Shown piece by piece: positions 1-8,828 of a stretch of 64,000 bases of DNA. Source of the DNA: Algoriphagus sp. (GTDB taxonomy: Bacteria; Bacteroidota; Bacteroidia; Cytophagales; Cyclobacteriaceae); assembly GCA_018336015.1 (NCBI GenBank), contig JAGXQZ010000063.1, positions 1 to 64,000 of the forward strand, written 5' to 3'. Below the pieces are notes generated by a model, which saw only the letters and a program-made list of their open reading frames with translations, had not been told where the DNA came from and did not search any database. Position 1 is the first letter of the stretch. Every line of letters starts with the position of its first letter. A program made the position numbers and the translations under genes.

Positions 1-480
1 AGCGGATCGGTTGACATCGTGATCAACAAAGCACCGACCGTTACCACGGTAACGATCAACGGCGGACCGTTTACTTACACTGGTTCGGCGATCACTCCGG
101 CCACGGTGACCGTAACCGGCGCGGGCGGCTTGAATCTGACACCTGCAGCCAGCTATGCAAACAACATCAATGCGGGTACGGCAACTGCCAGCTACAGCTA
201 CGAAGAGTCTGCGAACCATTTGGCCAGCAGCGACAGCAAGAACTTCACGATCGGAAAGGCAGATGCAACGATTGTGGTACAGGGCAAGACGGTAACCTAT
301 GACGGCACAGCACACGGAGCAACCGGCACTGCGAAAGGCGTGATGGGCGAAGACCTTGCAGGTCTAGACCTTGGTGCAACCTTCACCAACGTACCTGGCG
401 GAACAGCAGACTGGACTTTTACCGACGTAACCGGCAACTACAACAATGCAAGCGGATCGGTTGACATCGTGATCAACAAA
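1..480 (+). repeat. Tandem MBG-domain coding repeat, unit about 450 bp
   Basis: Bases 1-30 (start AGCGGATCGGTTGACATCG, end ATCAACAAA) are identical to 451-480 in the same reading frame. The segment between them is therefore one complete repeat unit of about 150 codons, and at least one more unit begins upstream of the window. Exact identity of the ends suggests recent duplication or gene conversion. Confidence 0.75.
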
Positions 481-2220
481 AGAGCAGCAAGCGTGAGCGC
501 TAATTCTGCAAGCAAATTCTGTGGTCAGGCCGATCCAATATTTGGAGGAACTTTAGAAGGGTTTATTGAATCTGATAATGTGACTGCGGTTTACAGTAGA
601 ACCTCCGGAGAGACTGTAGGATTGCTCTATATTATTAGTGCAGTCTTGAGCCCTGTGGCAGTTTTGAGCAACTATGATATAACTTACAACACGGCCAACT
701 TCACCATCAATGGTGTCACCATCGATGCCTCGGCTTCCAGTACTCCTGTTCCGATGGGAAGTCCGGCTACGTTGAGAGCATCGGTGACTCCAAATGTGGC
801 CGGTGTGAGTGTAAACTTCACGGTGACGAATGAAGCAAATGCTACAGTGTATACCACCACAGTATTGACAAATGGATCCGGTATAGCAACTGCCACAACG
901 GGTAACCTAAGCACTATAGGTGTACTCAAGGTGACTGCAGTGGCAGGTACAGGATGTGCTGAATCTGTGGCTTACATCCCGGTATTTGATGCCAGCGGAA
1001 GCTTTGTAACCGGTGGTGGCTGGATAGAATCTCCAGCTGGTGCAATGCCTGCTAATCAGGATGCAGTTGGTAAGGCTAACTTCGGTTTCGTATCACGTTA
1101 CAAGAAAGGAAGCACGCAGGTAGATGGAAATACCGAATTCCAGTTTAATGCCGGTGGACTTAACTTTAAGAGTACCCTACATGAATCAGGTTCTTTGGTA
1201 ATCTCGGGAAGCCGCGCTACCTATCGTGGTACTGGTACTGTGAACGGCGCAAGTGGATTCCGCTTTATGGTAGTGGCTATTGATGGTCAGTGGAACGGCG
1301 GTACCAACCCCGACCGCTTCCGAATCAAGATCACTGATAGTAACGGTCAGGTGGTTTATGATAATCAAATCGGTAAAGACGAAAACACTGCTGATGCTAC
1401 TGTATTAGGCAACAACGGTACTGGTGGTGGATCTATCGTTATCCACCAGGCTTCTAAAGGCAACAAACGCGTGAGCACTGAACTGGTCACCGTACCATGG
1501 AATACTCCAGTGGAAACTATCAAGCAAAAAGTAGATCAGATGAGCCTCACTTGGTTTGAAAGCAGAAAGCTGCCAATGACCTTGGATGCCAGCAACTACG
1601 ATCCGTTGACTCCTGGATTCTATGAGTTGAAAGCGGATCTGATCGATAATGAGTTCTTCGCTCTGGATGAGCCAATCTCTATTCAGGTGCTGGTTCAGGA
1701 TAAGCCAAAAGCTTTGGATATCCTTGTAGATAACAGCAAACTGACTACGGATCTCAAAGCCGGCGATGTGCTTGGAACCCTAAGAACGATCGATCCGGTG
1801 GATAATATCCATACCTATCAAATCGGAGAGAATTCTGATTTGATGCTGGATGGTGACAAGGTGATCTGGAAAGGAACTACTGTTCCGGCGCAGTTGAGAC
1901 TCACCGTCTTCAGCACAGACCGTGCAGGTCAGACGATCAGTAGAGAAATCAGCCTGAGCAGAGAATTGAAGCCGGGAGAATTCTTCCTGTATCCAAACCC
2001 TGCACAGCGCGAGACCAATGTGATGGTAGATCTGGATAGAGAAGCTACCGTGACGATCAGAATCTATGATGCAGTGGGCCGAATGGTGTTGGAAAATGAG
2101 TCATTCCGTGAGGGAAGCTTCACCCAGACCTTCAACTTGGACGGACTTGCCGCTGGCTTCTACACCGTTCAGGTGAAAGTAGGTGACATGGTGATGACCA
2201 AGCGACTGATCAAAAGGTAA
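1..2220 (+). CDS. Secreted MBG-repeat protein with T9SS sorting domain (5' partial)
   Basis: The reading frame is open from base 1, so the gene begins upstream of the window. The GTG at 19 is only an internal codon. The visible 739 residues start with Ig-like MBG repeats (motifs such as YDGTAHGATGTA). A middle segment follows with the FVTGGGWI motif found in secreted bacterial surface proteins, then a cadherin-like stretch. The last 80 or so residues form a Por secretion tail (FFLYPNPA near its start, GFYTVQV, then KRLIKR). Family knowledge: this tail directs export through the type IX system and anchoring at or release from the cell surface. The role of the passenger is unknown, but adhesion or matrix function is plausible. 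Bases 1-30 recur exactly at 451-480, which shows tandem duplication of about 450 bp. A terminator follows directly. Confidence 0.9.
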   Translation, partial: SGSVDIVINKAPTVTTVTINGGPFTYTGSAITPATVTVTGAGGLNLTPAASYANNINAGTATASYSYEESANHLASSDSKNFTIGKADATIVVQGKTVTYDGTAHGATGTAKGVMGEDLAGLDLGATFTNVPGGTADWTFTDVTGNYNNASGSVDIVINKRAASVSANSASKFCGQADPIFGGTLEGFIESDNVTAVYSRTSGETVGLLYIISAVLSPVAVLSNYDITYNTANFTINGVTIDASASSTPVPMGSPATLRASVTPNVAGVSVNFTVTNEANATVYTTTVLTNGSGIATATTGNLSTIGVLKVTAVAGTGCAESVAYIPVFDASGSFVTGGGWIESPAGAMPANQDAVGKANFGFVSRYKKGSTQVDGNTEFQFNAGGLNFKSTLHESGSLVISGSRATYRGTGTVNGASGFRFMVVAIDGQWNGGTNPDRFRIKITDSNGQVVYDNQIGKDENTADATVLGNNGTGGGSIVIHQASKGNKRVSTELVTVPWNTPVETIKQKVDQMSLTWFESRKLPMTLDASNYDPLTPGFYELKADLIDNEFFALDEPISIQVLVQDKPKALDILVDNSKLTTDLKAGDVLGTLRTIDPVDNIHTYQIGENSDLMLDGDKVIWKGTTVPAQLRLTVFSTDRAGQTISREISLSRELKPGEFFLYPNPAQRETNVMVDLDREATVTIRIYDAVGRMVLENESFREGSFTQTFNLDGLAAGFYTVQVKVGDMVMTKRLIKR

Positions 2221-2243
2221 TCACTGAGGTTGTTTGATAAAAT

Positions 2244-2277
2244 AAAAATCCCGCTTCATGTCGAAGCGGGATTTTTT
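2244..2277. terminator. Bidirectional intrinsic terminator
   Basis: The arms AAAAATCCCGCTTC and GAAGCGGGATTTTT flank a 5-base loop. There are T tracts on both strands, so it can end both the plus-strand secreted-protein gene and the convergent minus-strand GNAT gene. Confidence 0.9.
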
Positions 2278-2280
2278 GGT

Positions 2281-2826
2281 TTATAACTCTTTCTTCCAAA
2301 TCTCAATACCCCGGTACTCCGGGAAAATGAGATCAAAGTCTAAAACGTAATGAAACACTTTTCCGAAACCGCATTTTTCATAAAAACGCTTGGCTTGAGG
2401 TTGACATTCCATGACTTCCAACCAAATAGTGTCTATGTTGTTTTCTTTTGCCACTGCTTCACAATGAGACATAAGCAGCCGAGCAATACTTTTTCCATGA
2501 ACTTTAGGATGAAGGTAGAAACGGTGTATTTTCATCGCATTGGGAAGGTCGATTTCCCTGGGAGAAAAAGGAAAGTCATACTTCAAAATTCCCACTTTTT
2601 CACCTCCCAATTCCACAAAAAAGTAATGAGTAGTTTCCCTGGAAAGCTCCTTGAAGACCGTCTCGGGTTTATAGATCAACTCCACATACCAATCGCCTCC
2701 ATCATCCCAAATGTACCGATAGCTTGCTCGGTAAACTTCGTCCATGAGTATGTACAGGAGAGGCTGGTCTTCTGGCTGAATCGGATGTAGCTGTAGGTCT
2801 AAGGTTGGATTCAAGATAATCTTCAT
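2281..2826 (-). CDS. GNAT family N-acetyltransferase
   Basis: 181 residues, the usual size for a stand-alone Gcn5-related acetyltransferase. The acetyl-CoA binding region is seen at residues 101-120 (RFYLHPKVHGKSIARLLM, with the pyrophosphate loop HGKSIA), and the C-terminal GNAT helix is at 145-154 (AKRFYEKCGF). The substrate cannot be read from the sequence; small amines, amino acids or protein N-termini are all possible. It is a single gene ending at a shared terminator with the convergent upstream protein. Cytoplasmic, with no signal peptide. Confidence 0.88.
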   Translation of the reverse strand: MKIILNPTLDLQLHPIQPEDQPLLYILMDEVYRASYRYIWDDGGDWYVELIYKPETVFKELSRETTHYFFVELGGEKVGILKYDFPFSPREIDLPNAMKIHRFYLHPKVHGKSIARLLMSHCEAVAKENNIDTIWLEVMECQPQAKRFYEKCGFGKVFHYVLDFDLIFPEYRGIEIWKKEL

Positions 2827-2931
2827 GGCCTGAAATTAGGAATTGAAGGGGGATTTCTTGCTTGCTGTTTTGCTTTTTGAGGGGAGAGACCTTTGGGGTT
2901 TTCAAGAATCCCGAAGGGATGAGATTCATAG

Positions 2932-2969
2932 GGCAACCTTTGAGATTTTTGAAAATCTCAAAAGTTGCC
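2932..2969. repeat. REP-like hairpin repeat
   Basis: An 18-base left arm beginning GGCAACCTTTGAGATTTT pairs with AAAATCTCAAAAGTTGCC with one mismatch. It lies between the GNAT and transketolase genes, and its translation gives the FEIFENLK-like peptides seen in spurious frames. It shares its design with the elements at 3055, 15192 and 17104. Confidence 0.75.
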
Positions 2970-3010
2970 TTAGCCGTTGTCTCGCTTTTCCGAACGCAGG
3001 ACTGGTTGAA

Positions 3011-3041
3011 ATAAAAAATCCTGCTTCTGGAGAAGCAGGAT
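3011..3041 (-). terminator. Intrinsic terminator of the transketolase operon
   Basis: Read on the minus strand, ATCCTGCTTCT pairs with AGAAGCAGGAT around a 2-base loop, and a run of six T follows. It ends the minus-strand operon whose last gene is the transketolase C-terminal subunit. Confidence 0.85.
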
Positions 3042-3054
3042 AATATAAGTTCCA

Positions 3055-3085
3055 AACCTTAGAGGTTTGGAAAACCTCTAAGGTT
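3055..3085. repeat. REP-like perfect hairpin overlapping the tkt stop codon
   Basis: Arms AACCTTAGAGGTTT and AAACCTCTAAGGTT (14 bp, perfect) flank the loop GGA. The last bases cover the stop codon of the minus-strand transketolase subunit gene. Same architecture as the repeats at 2932, 15192 and 17104. Confidence 0.8.
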
Positions 3086-4046
3086 ATTTCCTCGCCAAAG
3101 CTCTTTTCGCGGCCTTCACGATATTTTCAGCATTCAGGCCATATTTTTCCAGCAGTTGAGTTGGGGTACCGGATTCGCCGAAGCTATCATTTACGCCCAC
3201 ATACTCAAGCGGAGAAGGATTGTGTCGGATCAGAGTTTGTGCAATGCTGTCTCCCAAGCCACCGTTGATCTGATGCTCTTCGGCAGAAACGGCGCAACCT
3301 GTCTTTTTCACGGATTCCAAGATTGCCTCTTCGTCCAAAGGTTTGATCGTGTGGATGTTGATGACTTCCGCATGGATGCCTTCTTCGCGAAGCATGGCTT
3401 CTGCTACTACGGCTTCCCATACGAGGTGCCCGGTAGCGAAAATGGTCACATCCTTGCCATCGATCATTTTCCAAGCCTTTCCGATTTCGAATTTCTGATC
3501 AGCAGGCGTGAAGATCGGCCAGCTAGGTCGACCAAATCTTAGGTACACTGGACCTTCGTACTCAGCTATCGCCAAAGTGGCTGCCTTGGTTTGATTGTAG
3601 TCGCAAGGGTTGATGACTGTCATGTGTGGGAGCATTTTCATCATGCCCAAGTCCTCCAAGATCTGATGCGTTGCGCCGTCTTCTCCAAGGGTCAAACCCG
3701 CATGGGAAGCACAGATTTTCACATTTTTGTCGGAATAGGCGACCGATTGACGGATTTGGTCATAGACTCTGCCGGTGGCAAAGTTGGCAAAAGTGCCTGC
3801 AAAAGGGATTTTACCTCCGATGGCCATACCAGCTGCCAAACCAATCATATTGGCTTCTGCAATCCCGGTCTGGAAAAAGCGATCAGGGAATTCCTTTTGG
3901 AAATCCCCCATTTTCAAGGAGCCAATCAAGTCAGCACAAAGGCCAACCACATTCGGATTTTTTCTTCCTGCCTCGAGGAAACCGTCACCGAAACCGGAAC
4001 GGGTGTCTTTTTTTTCTGTATAAGTAAATTTTAAGTCTAAGCTCAT
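3084..4046 (-). CDS. Transketolase, C-terminal (pyrimidine-binding) subunit
   Basis: 320 residues covering the Pyr and C-terminal domains of transketolase. The conserved catalytic glutamate that activates the thiamine diphosphate aminopyrimidine is at about residue 64 in GIAEANMIGLAAG. The partner carrying the diphosphate-binding domain lies 24 nt upstream, so the two chains are expected to assemble into one active enzyme of the non-oxidative pentose phosphate pathway, transferring two-carbon ketol units between sugar phosphates. Split transketolases of this kind are common in Bacteroidota, Firmicutes and archaea. The gene is last in an operon and ends at a terminator preceded by a hairpin repeat. 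Confidence 0.93.
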   Translation of the reverse strand: MSLDLKFTYTEKKDTRSGFGDGFLEAGRKNPNVVGLCADLIGSLKMGDFQKEFPDRFFQTGIAEANMIGLAAGMAIGGKIPFAGTFANFATGRVYDQIRQSVAYSDKNVKICASHAGLTLGEDGATHQILEDLGMMKMLPHMTVINPCDYNQTKAATLAIAEYEGPVYLRFGRPSWPIFTPADQKFEIGKAWKMIDGKDVTIFATGHLVWEAVVAEAMLREEGIHAEVINIHTIKPLDEEAILESVKKTGCAVSAEEHQINGGLGDSIAQTLIRHNPSPLEYVGVNDSFGESGTPTQLLEKYGLNAENIVKAAKRALARK

Positions 4047-4070
4047 CTTCGTGTCTTTTGGGATGGGAAA

Positions 4071-4922
4071 TCAATAATCACCGAGTGTCTCTTCCAATTG
4101 ACCCAAAGCCTTGGCCAATTGCTCGTCGTTTGGAGGGGAACCATGCCACTTGTGCGTGCCGACCATGAAGTCTACGCCGTAGCCCATTTCGGTGTAGAGC
4201 AAGTTCATTACCGGCTTTCCTTTACCGGTCAATGATTTCGCCAATTCCAAACCTTCGATCACTGATTTCAGGTCGTTTCCGTTTTTCGTCTCGATAACTT
4301 CCCAGCCAAAAGCTTCCCATTTGGCTTTCAGATTTTTTAGGTCCATCACTTTGGTCGTCGGACCATCGATCTGCTGACCATTGTAATCTACCGTGGCAAT
4401 CAAATTGTCCACTCCATAATGAGCAGCATACATGGCAGCTTCCCATACTTGACCTTCCTGTAACTCTCCGTCACCCATCAAAAGGTACACAAGCTTGTCA
4501 TCTCCATTGAGTTTTTTGGCTTGAGCTACTCCCAAGGCTACAGAAAGACCTTGACCCAACGAACCGGAAGCTACCCGAATACCTGGTAGGTGCTCATGGG
4601 TAGCAGGGTGACCTTGAAGTCTGGAGTTGAGCTTACGGAAGGTTTTCAATTCTTCTACAGGAAAATAGCCACTGCGTGCCAGGACTGAATACCAGCCAGC
4701 TGAGAGGTGTCCATTGGAAAGGAAGAAAAGGTCTTCTCCTTTACCATCCATGTTGAAGTCAGGATTGTGGTGAAGCTGGTCAAAGTACAGTGCGACGAAA
4801 AATTCAGCACAGCCCAGCGGTGCACCCGGGTGGCCGGACTGAACGGCATGGACCATTCTCAGCACATCTCTTCGCAGCTGTGTGCAGATGTTTTGGAGTT
4901 CTTCAATTGATTGTTTTTTCAT
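4071..4922 (-). CDS. Transketolase, N-terminal (ThDP diphosphate-binding) subunit
   Basis: 283 residues. The thiamine diphosphate and metal motif begins at residue 150 (GDGELQEGQVWEA) and ends with the Asn near 181 (DYNGQQ). SGHPGAPLGCAE (29-40), SNGHLSAGWY (69-78) and GSLGQGLSVA (120-129) are also typical of transketolase. It needs the subunit encoded 24 nt downstream for the catalytic glutamate. The start is only 9 nt after the stop of the peroxiredoxin gene, so transcription is coupled with it. Confidence 0.93.
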   Translation of the reverse strand: MKKQSIEELQNICTQLRRDVLRMVHAVQSGHPGAPLGCAEFFVALYFDQLHHNPDFNMDGKGEDLFFLSNGHLSAGWYSVLARSGYFPVEELKTFRKLNSRLQGHPATHEHLPGIRVASGSLGQGLSVALGVAQAKKLNGDDKLVYLLMGDGELQEGQVWEAAMYAAHYGVDNLIATVDYNGQQIDGPTTKVMDLKNLKAKWEAFGWEVIETKNGNDLKSVIEGLELAKSLTGKGKPVMNLLYTEMGYGVDFMVGTHKWHGSPPNDEQLAKALGQLEETLGDY

Positions 4923-4931
4923 TAGCTAGGT

Positions 4932-5381
4932 TTACTTTAGGATTTGAGCAGTATGGTTTTTGGTGTCGACTTTCTCGATCACCTCTGCAATTTTCCCTTC
5001 CTCATCGATTACAAAAGTGGTTCTGGCTGTACCCATGTACTTACGGCCATACATGGATTTTTCTACCCAGGTACCGTAAGCCTCGTGCACCTTTAGATCT
5101 GTATCTGCGATCAAGGGAAAGGGGAGAGATTGCTTTTCTATAAATTTCTTGTGTGATTTTTCATCATCTGAACTGATTCCGAGGACCACATAGCCCGCAC
5201 TAAGCAAGGCATCGTAATTGTCTCTCAGGTTGCAAGCTTGGGCAGTACACCCCGGAGTGGCGTCTTTGGGATAAAAGTAAAGCACCACCTTTTTACCTCT
5301 GTAATCGGATAGCTTGATAGCCGCTCCGGTTTCAATTTTTGCTTCGAATTCAGGTGCCAATTGGCCTACTTCTAGTGACAT
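4932..5381 (-). CDS. bcp: Thioredoxin-dependent thiol peroxidase (Bcp/PrxQ)
   Basis: 149 residues from the ATG at 5381, which gives the usual MSLEVGQLAPEF start; an in-frame ATG 27 nt upstream is less likely. The PrxQ signature is present: the peroxidatic Cys at residue 45 in TPGCTAQAC and a resolving Cys five residues later at 50, with Thr and Pro in TPGC. The enzyme reduces hydrogen peroxide and organic hydroperoxides with thioredoxin in the cytoplasm. It sits between an M23 peptidase gene (30 nt upstream) and the transketolase pair, all co-directional. Confidence 0.93.
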   Translation of the reverse strand: MSLEVGQLAPEFEAKIETGAAIKLSDYRGKKVVLYFYPKDATPGCTAQACNLRDNYDALLSAGYVVLGISSDDEKSHKKFIEKQSLPFPLIADTDLKVHEAYGTWVEKSMYGRKYMGTARTTFVIDEEGKIAEVIEKVDTKNHTAQILK

Positions 5382-5411
5382 GTTGTTGTTGATTTTAGAA
5401 TGGAACAAGAT

Positions 5412-7373
5412 TTAACTGATGGTACCCCGCCACTCGGCCACATTACCGGCCATGTCGGTTACCTTGAGTAAAACTGAACCTTTGAGCGGTTGTTCATTCA
5501 ATGTTTCGGACCAAATTACCGACTGCTTGTGCTCGTATCGCATCAAGACCCATTCACCGTTGATAAAAGCTTCAAAACTCTTGATGCCTGATAGGTTGTC
5601 TTTGATCGTAAATCTCATGCCTTGGGCATTGACCCGGATCGGAGCGATCGTGGGTTTTACATTGTCCTCAGCCAGAACAAAACTACCAAAATTTCTGGTT
5701 TTGAAGCGGATTTGACCTTCTACCCATTCACCGCCCACAAAACTTCTGGCTCCATTTCCAGCCCGTTGGTACACGTGGGTTTTACTTTTATCCCCTAGAT
5801 ACCCATTCACATTCCAAGTGACTTCGATCGGATTCCATAGGTATTCGGTAGGTTCCTGTAGCCTCAAAACCGGCGCACTTGCAGGTCCAGAATGGGAAAC
5901 TCTCAAGTAGAGATCTTCCAAAAGACTGTTTTCTTCAGTTCGGATTCTCAGCTTATCGGTTGCGTGAAGGTGTTCTTTTCCTACCGGAAAATGACCGATA
6001 ATCTCAGGAATGTAAATTTCTGAACAAAGGTCAATCTTGCTTGGGATACCAAATCTCAGATCCCAGAGGTAGGTTCGACTTTGGGCATCCTGATAGGCAG
6101 GTAAAATCTCATAAATCTGATTTCCAATAAAATACTGCGCTAATCCTCCTTTATCGCTCTGCTTGACCTTGATCTTCATGATGTTTTTGAAGAACGTCAC
6201 CTGAGGAGATACCGGTGCTGCACCGTCCGCTAAGGTAGAATCCAGATCTGCTCCGGTCAGCGTGAGATTGACTAATCTCGAATTGCTGTAGGCATCGAGG
6301 AGACGAATCTGCACATTTTTTTTCTGACCTGCTTCCACCTGAAAAGCACCTGTCCCAGGAGTATTGGGAGTAAAGAAATCGAATTTCAGATCAGGCTGGT
6401 GGTAAAGTCGGGTGAAACGGTTTTGATGGGTATGCAGCAGGAAATGTCGGGTGAAATTGAAATCCACTTTATTTACATGAAGGGTGTAGAGCAGCCCTTT
6501 TTCATCGGAGATTTCAAATTTTGGAAAGCCATTTTGATTTTCAGCTCCATCGAGCTTGTCATAGCTTTGGATTTCCAGCCCAACTTTTCCAGTCACGCGG
6601 ATCGTTTCCGGGATGCGGTAACTTGCCCCGCTGAGTACGGGAGTGAGCTCGATCCGTTGAAATTTGCCATTCACCCGACTGTCGATTTCCAAGGGGACAA
6701 TAGCGATTTTCTGTGGAGTAGGAGGGATGTTGTCCAGTATCTCTGAAAAGCCGGCCAAAAGTGGATCCATAGCTCTGTCCAAACTGTCGCGGATTTCAAA
6801 GTGAAGGTGAGGTCCACCCGAGCTCCCGGTATTGCCACCATTGGCGATCAATTCCCCTTTTTTAACCGGTAGTTCGCCTTTCTCAGGATATAATTCAAGT
6901 TCATTCAGTTTTGCCTCGTACATTTTTTTCTTCATCCAAGCATGGATCTTGGGATTGAAGTTTCTGAGATGCCCATATAGGGTGATATGCCCGCTCGGAT
7001 GCTTGAGGTAAATCACATTTCCATAGCCGAAAGATGAGATTTTGATCCGATGCACCCAGCCATCAGCCACAGCATAGATGGGTTCCCCCTCGACTCCTCC
7101 GAATTTGTAATCCAAACCCGTATGGAAGTGGTTGGGACGGAGTTCGGAAAAGTTGCCGGAAAGGTAATTTCTAGCCCCAGGTTTTACAGGTGAGCGGAAA
7201 TAGCCTTTTTGGATTTCCTGGGCGGAAATTTTCGGTATTGCAGCGATACCGATTACTAGTGCTAAAGCGAAAAGTTTACTCAACTTCCAAAAATCAGAGA
7301 TTGCTTCACTCCGTTCGCAATGACGAGAAGCCGAGCTAAGCTTATTTGACTTCAAAATCGAGCATTTTTTCAT
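5412..7373 (-). CDS. M23 family metallopeptidase, exported
   Basis: Up to 653 residues. A hydrophobic segment at 31-51 ends in ISAQE, a plausible signal peptidase I site. The LytM/M23 zinc site is complete: H84 and D88 in HFHTGLDY, and HLH at 189-191 in GGPHLHFEIR. The remaining 450 residues are beta-rich and probably help substrate or wall binding. M23 enzymes cut peptidoglycan cross-bridges or act as amidase activators in the periplasm. The start is uncertain: residues 17-26 (RHCERSEAIS) are encoded by an interspersed repeat, and the ATG at 7373 overlaps the upstream gene by 32 nt. A TTG at 7283 would give a clean signal peptide (MSKLFALALVIG). Confidence 0.88.
   Translation of the reverse strand: MKKCSILKSNKLSSASRHCERSEAISDFWKLSKLFALALVIGIAAIPKISAQEIQKGYFRSPVKPGARNYLSGNFSELRPNHFHTGLDYKFGGVEGEPIYAVADGWVHRIKISSFGYGNVIYLKHPSGHITLYGHLRNFNPKIHAWMKKKMYEAKLNELELYPEKGELPVKKGELIANGGNTGSSGGPHLHFEIRDSLDRAMDPLLAGFSEILDNIPPTPQKIAIVPLEIDSRVNGKFQRIELTPVLSGASYRIPETIRVTGKVGLEIQSYDKLDGAENQNGFPKFEISDEKGLLYTLHVNKVDFNFTRHFLLHTHQNRFTRLYHQPDLKFDFFTPNTPGTGAFQVEAGQKKNVQIRLLDAYSNSRLVNLTLTGADLDSTLADGAAPVSPQVTFFKNIMKIKVKQSDKGGLAQYFIGNQIYEILPAYQDAQSRTYLWDLRFGIPSKIDLCSEIYIPEIIGHFPVGKEHLHATDKLRIRTEENSLLEDLYLRVSHSGPASAPVLRLQEPTEYLWNPIEVTWNVNGYLGDKSKTHVYQRAGNGARSFVGGEWVEGQIRFKTRNFGSFVLAEDNVKPTIAPIRVNAQGMRFTIKDNLSGIKSFEAFINGEWVLMRYEHKQSVIWSETLNEQPLKGSVLLKVTDMAGNVAEWRGTIS
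7296..7326. repeat. Interspersed repeat of the CATTGCGAACGGAGTGAAGC type
   Basis: On the minus strand the sequence CGTCATTGCGAACGGAGTG followed by AAGCAATCTCT matches a short dispersed repeat seen in many Bacteroidota genomes and often mistranslated as RHCERSEAI. Here it falls inside the 5' end of the M23 peptidase frame without breaking it. Confidence 0.7.
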
Positions 7374-7953
7374 TTCCGATAAAACCTGTTAGGTGATCTC
7401 CGATTTTTACGGGACCAACGCCCGCCGGTGTTCCGGTATAGATCAAATCTCCTTTTTTCAGGGTGAAAAATTGGGAAACGTATGCGATGATGGTCGCAAA
7501 GTCAAACAGCATCAGGCTGGTATTTCCCTTTTGCTTGAGTTCGCCGTTGATTTCTAAGTGGAAGTCAATGTCTTTCAGGTCTGCAAAAGCAGTCACATGC
7601 TTGAAATCACCGATCGGTGCAGAACCGTTGAATGCCTTGGCGATTTCCCAAGGAAGACCTTTCGCCTTGCATTGATCTTGGAGATCGCGCGCAGTAAAGT
7701 CGATGCCTAGACCAATTTCATCAAAGTATCGGTGGGCAAATTGAGGTTGGATGTACTTTCCTTCTTTGCTGATTTTCAGGACAAGCTCGACCTCGTGGTG
7801 GATATTTTCGGAGAAATCCGGGTGAAAAAACGGAGCGCCGCCTTTCAACAAAGCGGTATCCGGCTTGAGGAATACGACTGGTTTTCCGGGTTTTTCGTTT
7901 TTGAGTTCTTCAATATGTGCGGCGTAGTTACGGCCGATGCAGATGATTTTCAT
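7342..7953 (-). CDS. Fumarylacetoacetate hydrolase family protein
   Basis: 203 residues, the short form of the FAH superfamily. The metal ligands are visible: E54 and E56 in HHEVELVLKI and D85 in GIDFTARD. The motifs IGRNYAAH at the N-terminus and IYTGTPAGVG near residue 170 are typical. Members act as acylpyruvate hydrolases, oxaloacetate decarboxylases or hydratases in aromatic and 2-oxoacid metabolism. The neighbours give no clue to the substrate. It appears to be the first gene of the operon that continues with the M23 peptidase, Bcp and transketolase. Confidence 0.9.
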   Translation of the reverse strand: MKIICIGRNYAAHIEELKNEKPGKPVVFLKPDTALLKGGAPFFHPDFSENIHHEVELVLKISKEGKYIQPQFAHRYFDEIGLGIDFTARDLQDQCKAKGLPWEIAKAFNGSAPIGDFKHVTAFADLKDIDFHLEINGELKQKGNTSLMLFDFATIIAYVSQFFTLKKGDLIYTGTPAGVGPVKIGDHLTGFIGNEKMLDFEVK

Positions 7954-8055
7954 AGGTTACTTATCAAAGAATGAAAAAGGTGTTCATTAGCCTTTGCGCT
8001 GTGAAAATAAGCATTCCAAACTTAGAATTGGTTCTGTCTATATAATTGAAGTAGA

Positions 8056-8748
8056 TCAAAACTCAATTTTTTTCACTTCCTCAATAAGCTTCTCTGTCCA
8101 TCGGGTATATACCAAACCTGAAGGGTGAAGCCTGTCTTCCGCCATCATTTCCGGCTGACCGCCTATGACTCTGTATTCTTGGGTGATGTCAATAAATGTG
8201 ACTTTGTACTTGTCGCAGATGGCTTTTTTGGCAGCATTGTAGGCATCGATTTCTGCCCCTACTTTCTTTTGATCGGTGTTGCGTGCTTTTGCAAATCCTG
8301 TCACAGCCCAATCGGGAATGGAGAGGACAACGACGCGATCATTTTTCCCTCTTGCAAAACCAATCGCTCGCTTGAGCATTGCCTCAAAGTCTTTTTCGTA
8401 ATCGGCAACCGGTCTTCCTCGGTATTGATTATTGACTCCGATGAGTAGCGTGACCAGGTCGTATCCTTTCGCAGAAGGTTGTCTTTCAGTGATTCCGGCG
8501 TCCAATTCATCGACGGTCCAGCCGGTCTTCGCGATAATTGTGGCCGGAAAAAATAACTGACCACCAATCGCGTTCAGTCGGTCGACGAGCTGATTGGGAT
8601 AGCGGTCCTTTTCATCCACACCTTCTCCGATGGTGTAGCTATCGCCTAGTGCGAGGTAATTGATTGTCTTTACAGGCATGGGTTCTTTAGGATTGCAAAG
8701 GGTAACCAAAAATAGGGAAGAGACAAATGAGATTAGGGAAATGAGCAT
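8056..8748 (-). CDS. SGNH/GDSL family hydrolase, exported
   Basis: 230 residues with a hydrophobic N-terminus (1-18) that looks like a signal peptide; a Cys at 18 might be lipidated, but the lipobox is poor. The SGNH blocks are complete: Ser37 in LALGDSYTIG, Asn106 in IGVNNQYRG, and Asp205 and His208 in DRLHPSG. These enzymes are esterases or carbohydrate acetylesterases acting outside the cytoplasm. The gene stands alone between the FAH operon and the LD-carboxypeptidase gene, in the same direction. Confidence 0.9.
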   Translation of the reverse strand: MLISLISFVSSLFLVTLCNPKEPMPVKTINYLALGDSYTIGEGVDEKDRYPNQLVDRLNAIGGQLFFPATIIAKTGWTVDELDAGITERQPSAKGYDLVTLLIGVNNQYRGRPVADYEKDFEAMLKRAIGFARGKNDRVVVLSIPDWAVTGFAKARNTDQKKVGAEIDAYNAAKKAICDKYKVTFIDITQEYRVIGGQPEMMAEDRLHPSGLVYTRWTEKLIEEVKKIEF

Positions 8749-8828
8749 CTTTCAATAAATAGGGTTCAGTATGCAGATAGAGTTTCTATACAAATTGTTT
8801 CAAAAAACTCATGATCCAGCCAGTAATT

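Noticed and set aside
2843-3043. Plus-strand frame of 66 codons
   Set aside because: Also the translation of the hairpin repeat and terminator between GNAT and transketolase; not a gene.
2702-3055. Minus-strand frame of 117 codons upstream of GNAT
   Set aside because: It reads through a hairpin repeat (ATFEIFKNLKGC) and a terminator and overlaps the GNAT gene; no family resemblance.
3156-4034. Several plus-strand frames opposite the transketolase C-terminal gene
   Set aside because: Shadows of codon bias in a conserved enzyme gene; no motif or start signal.
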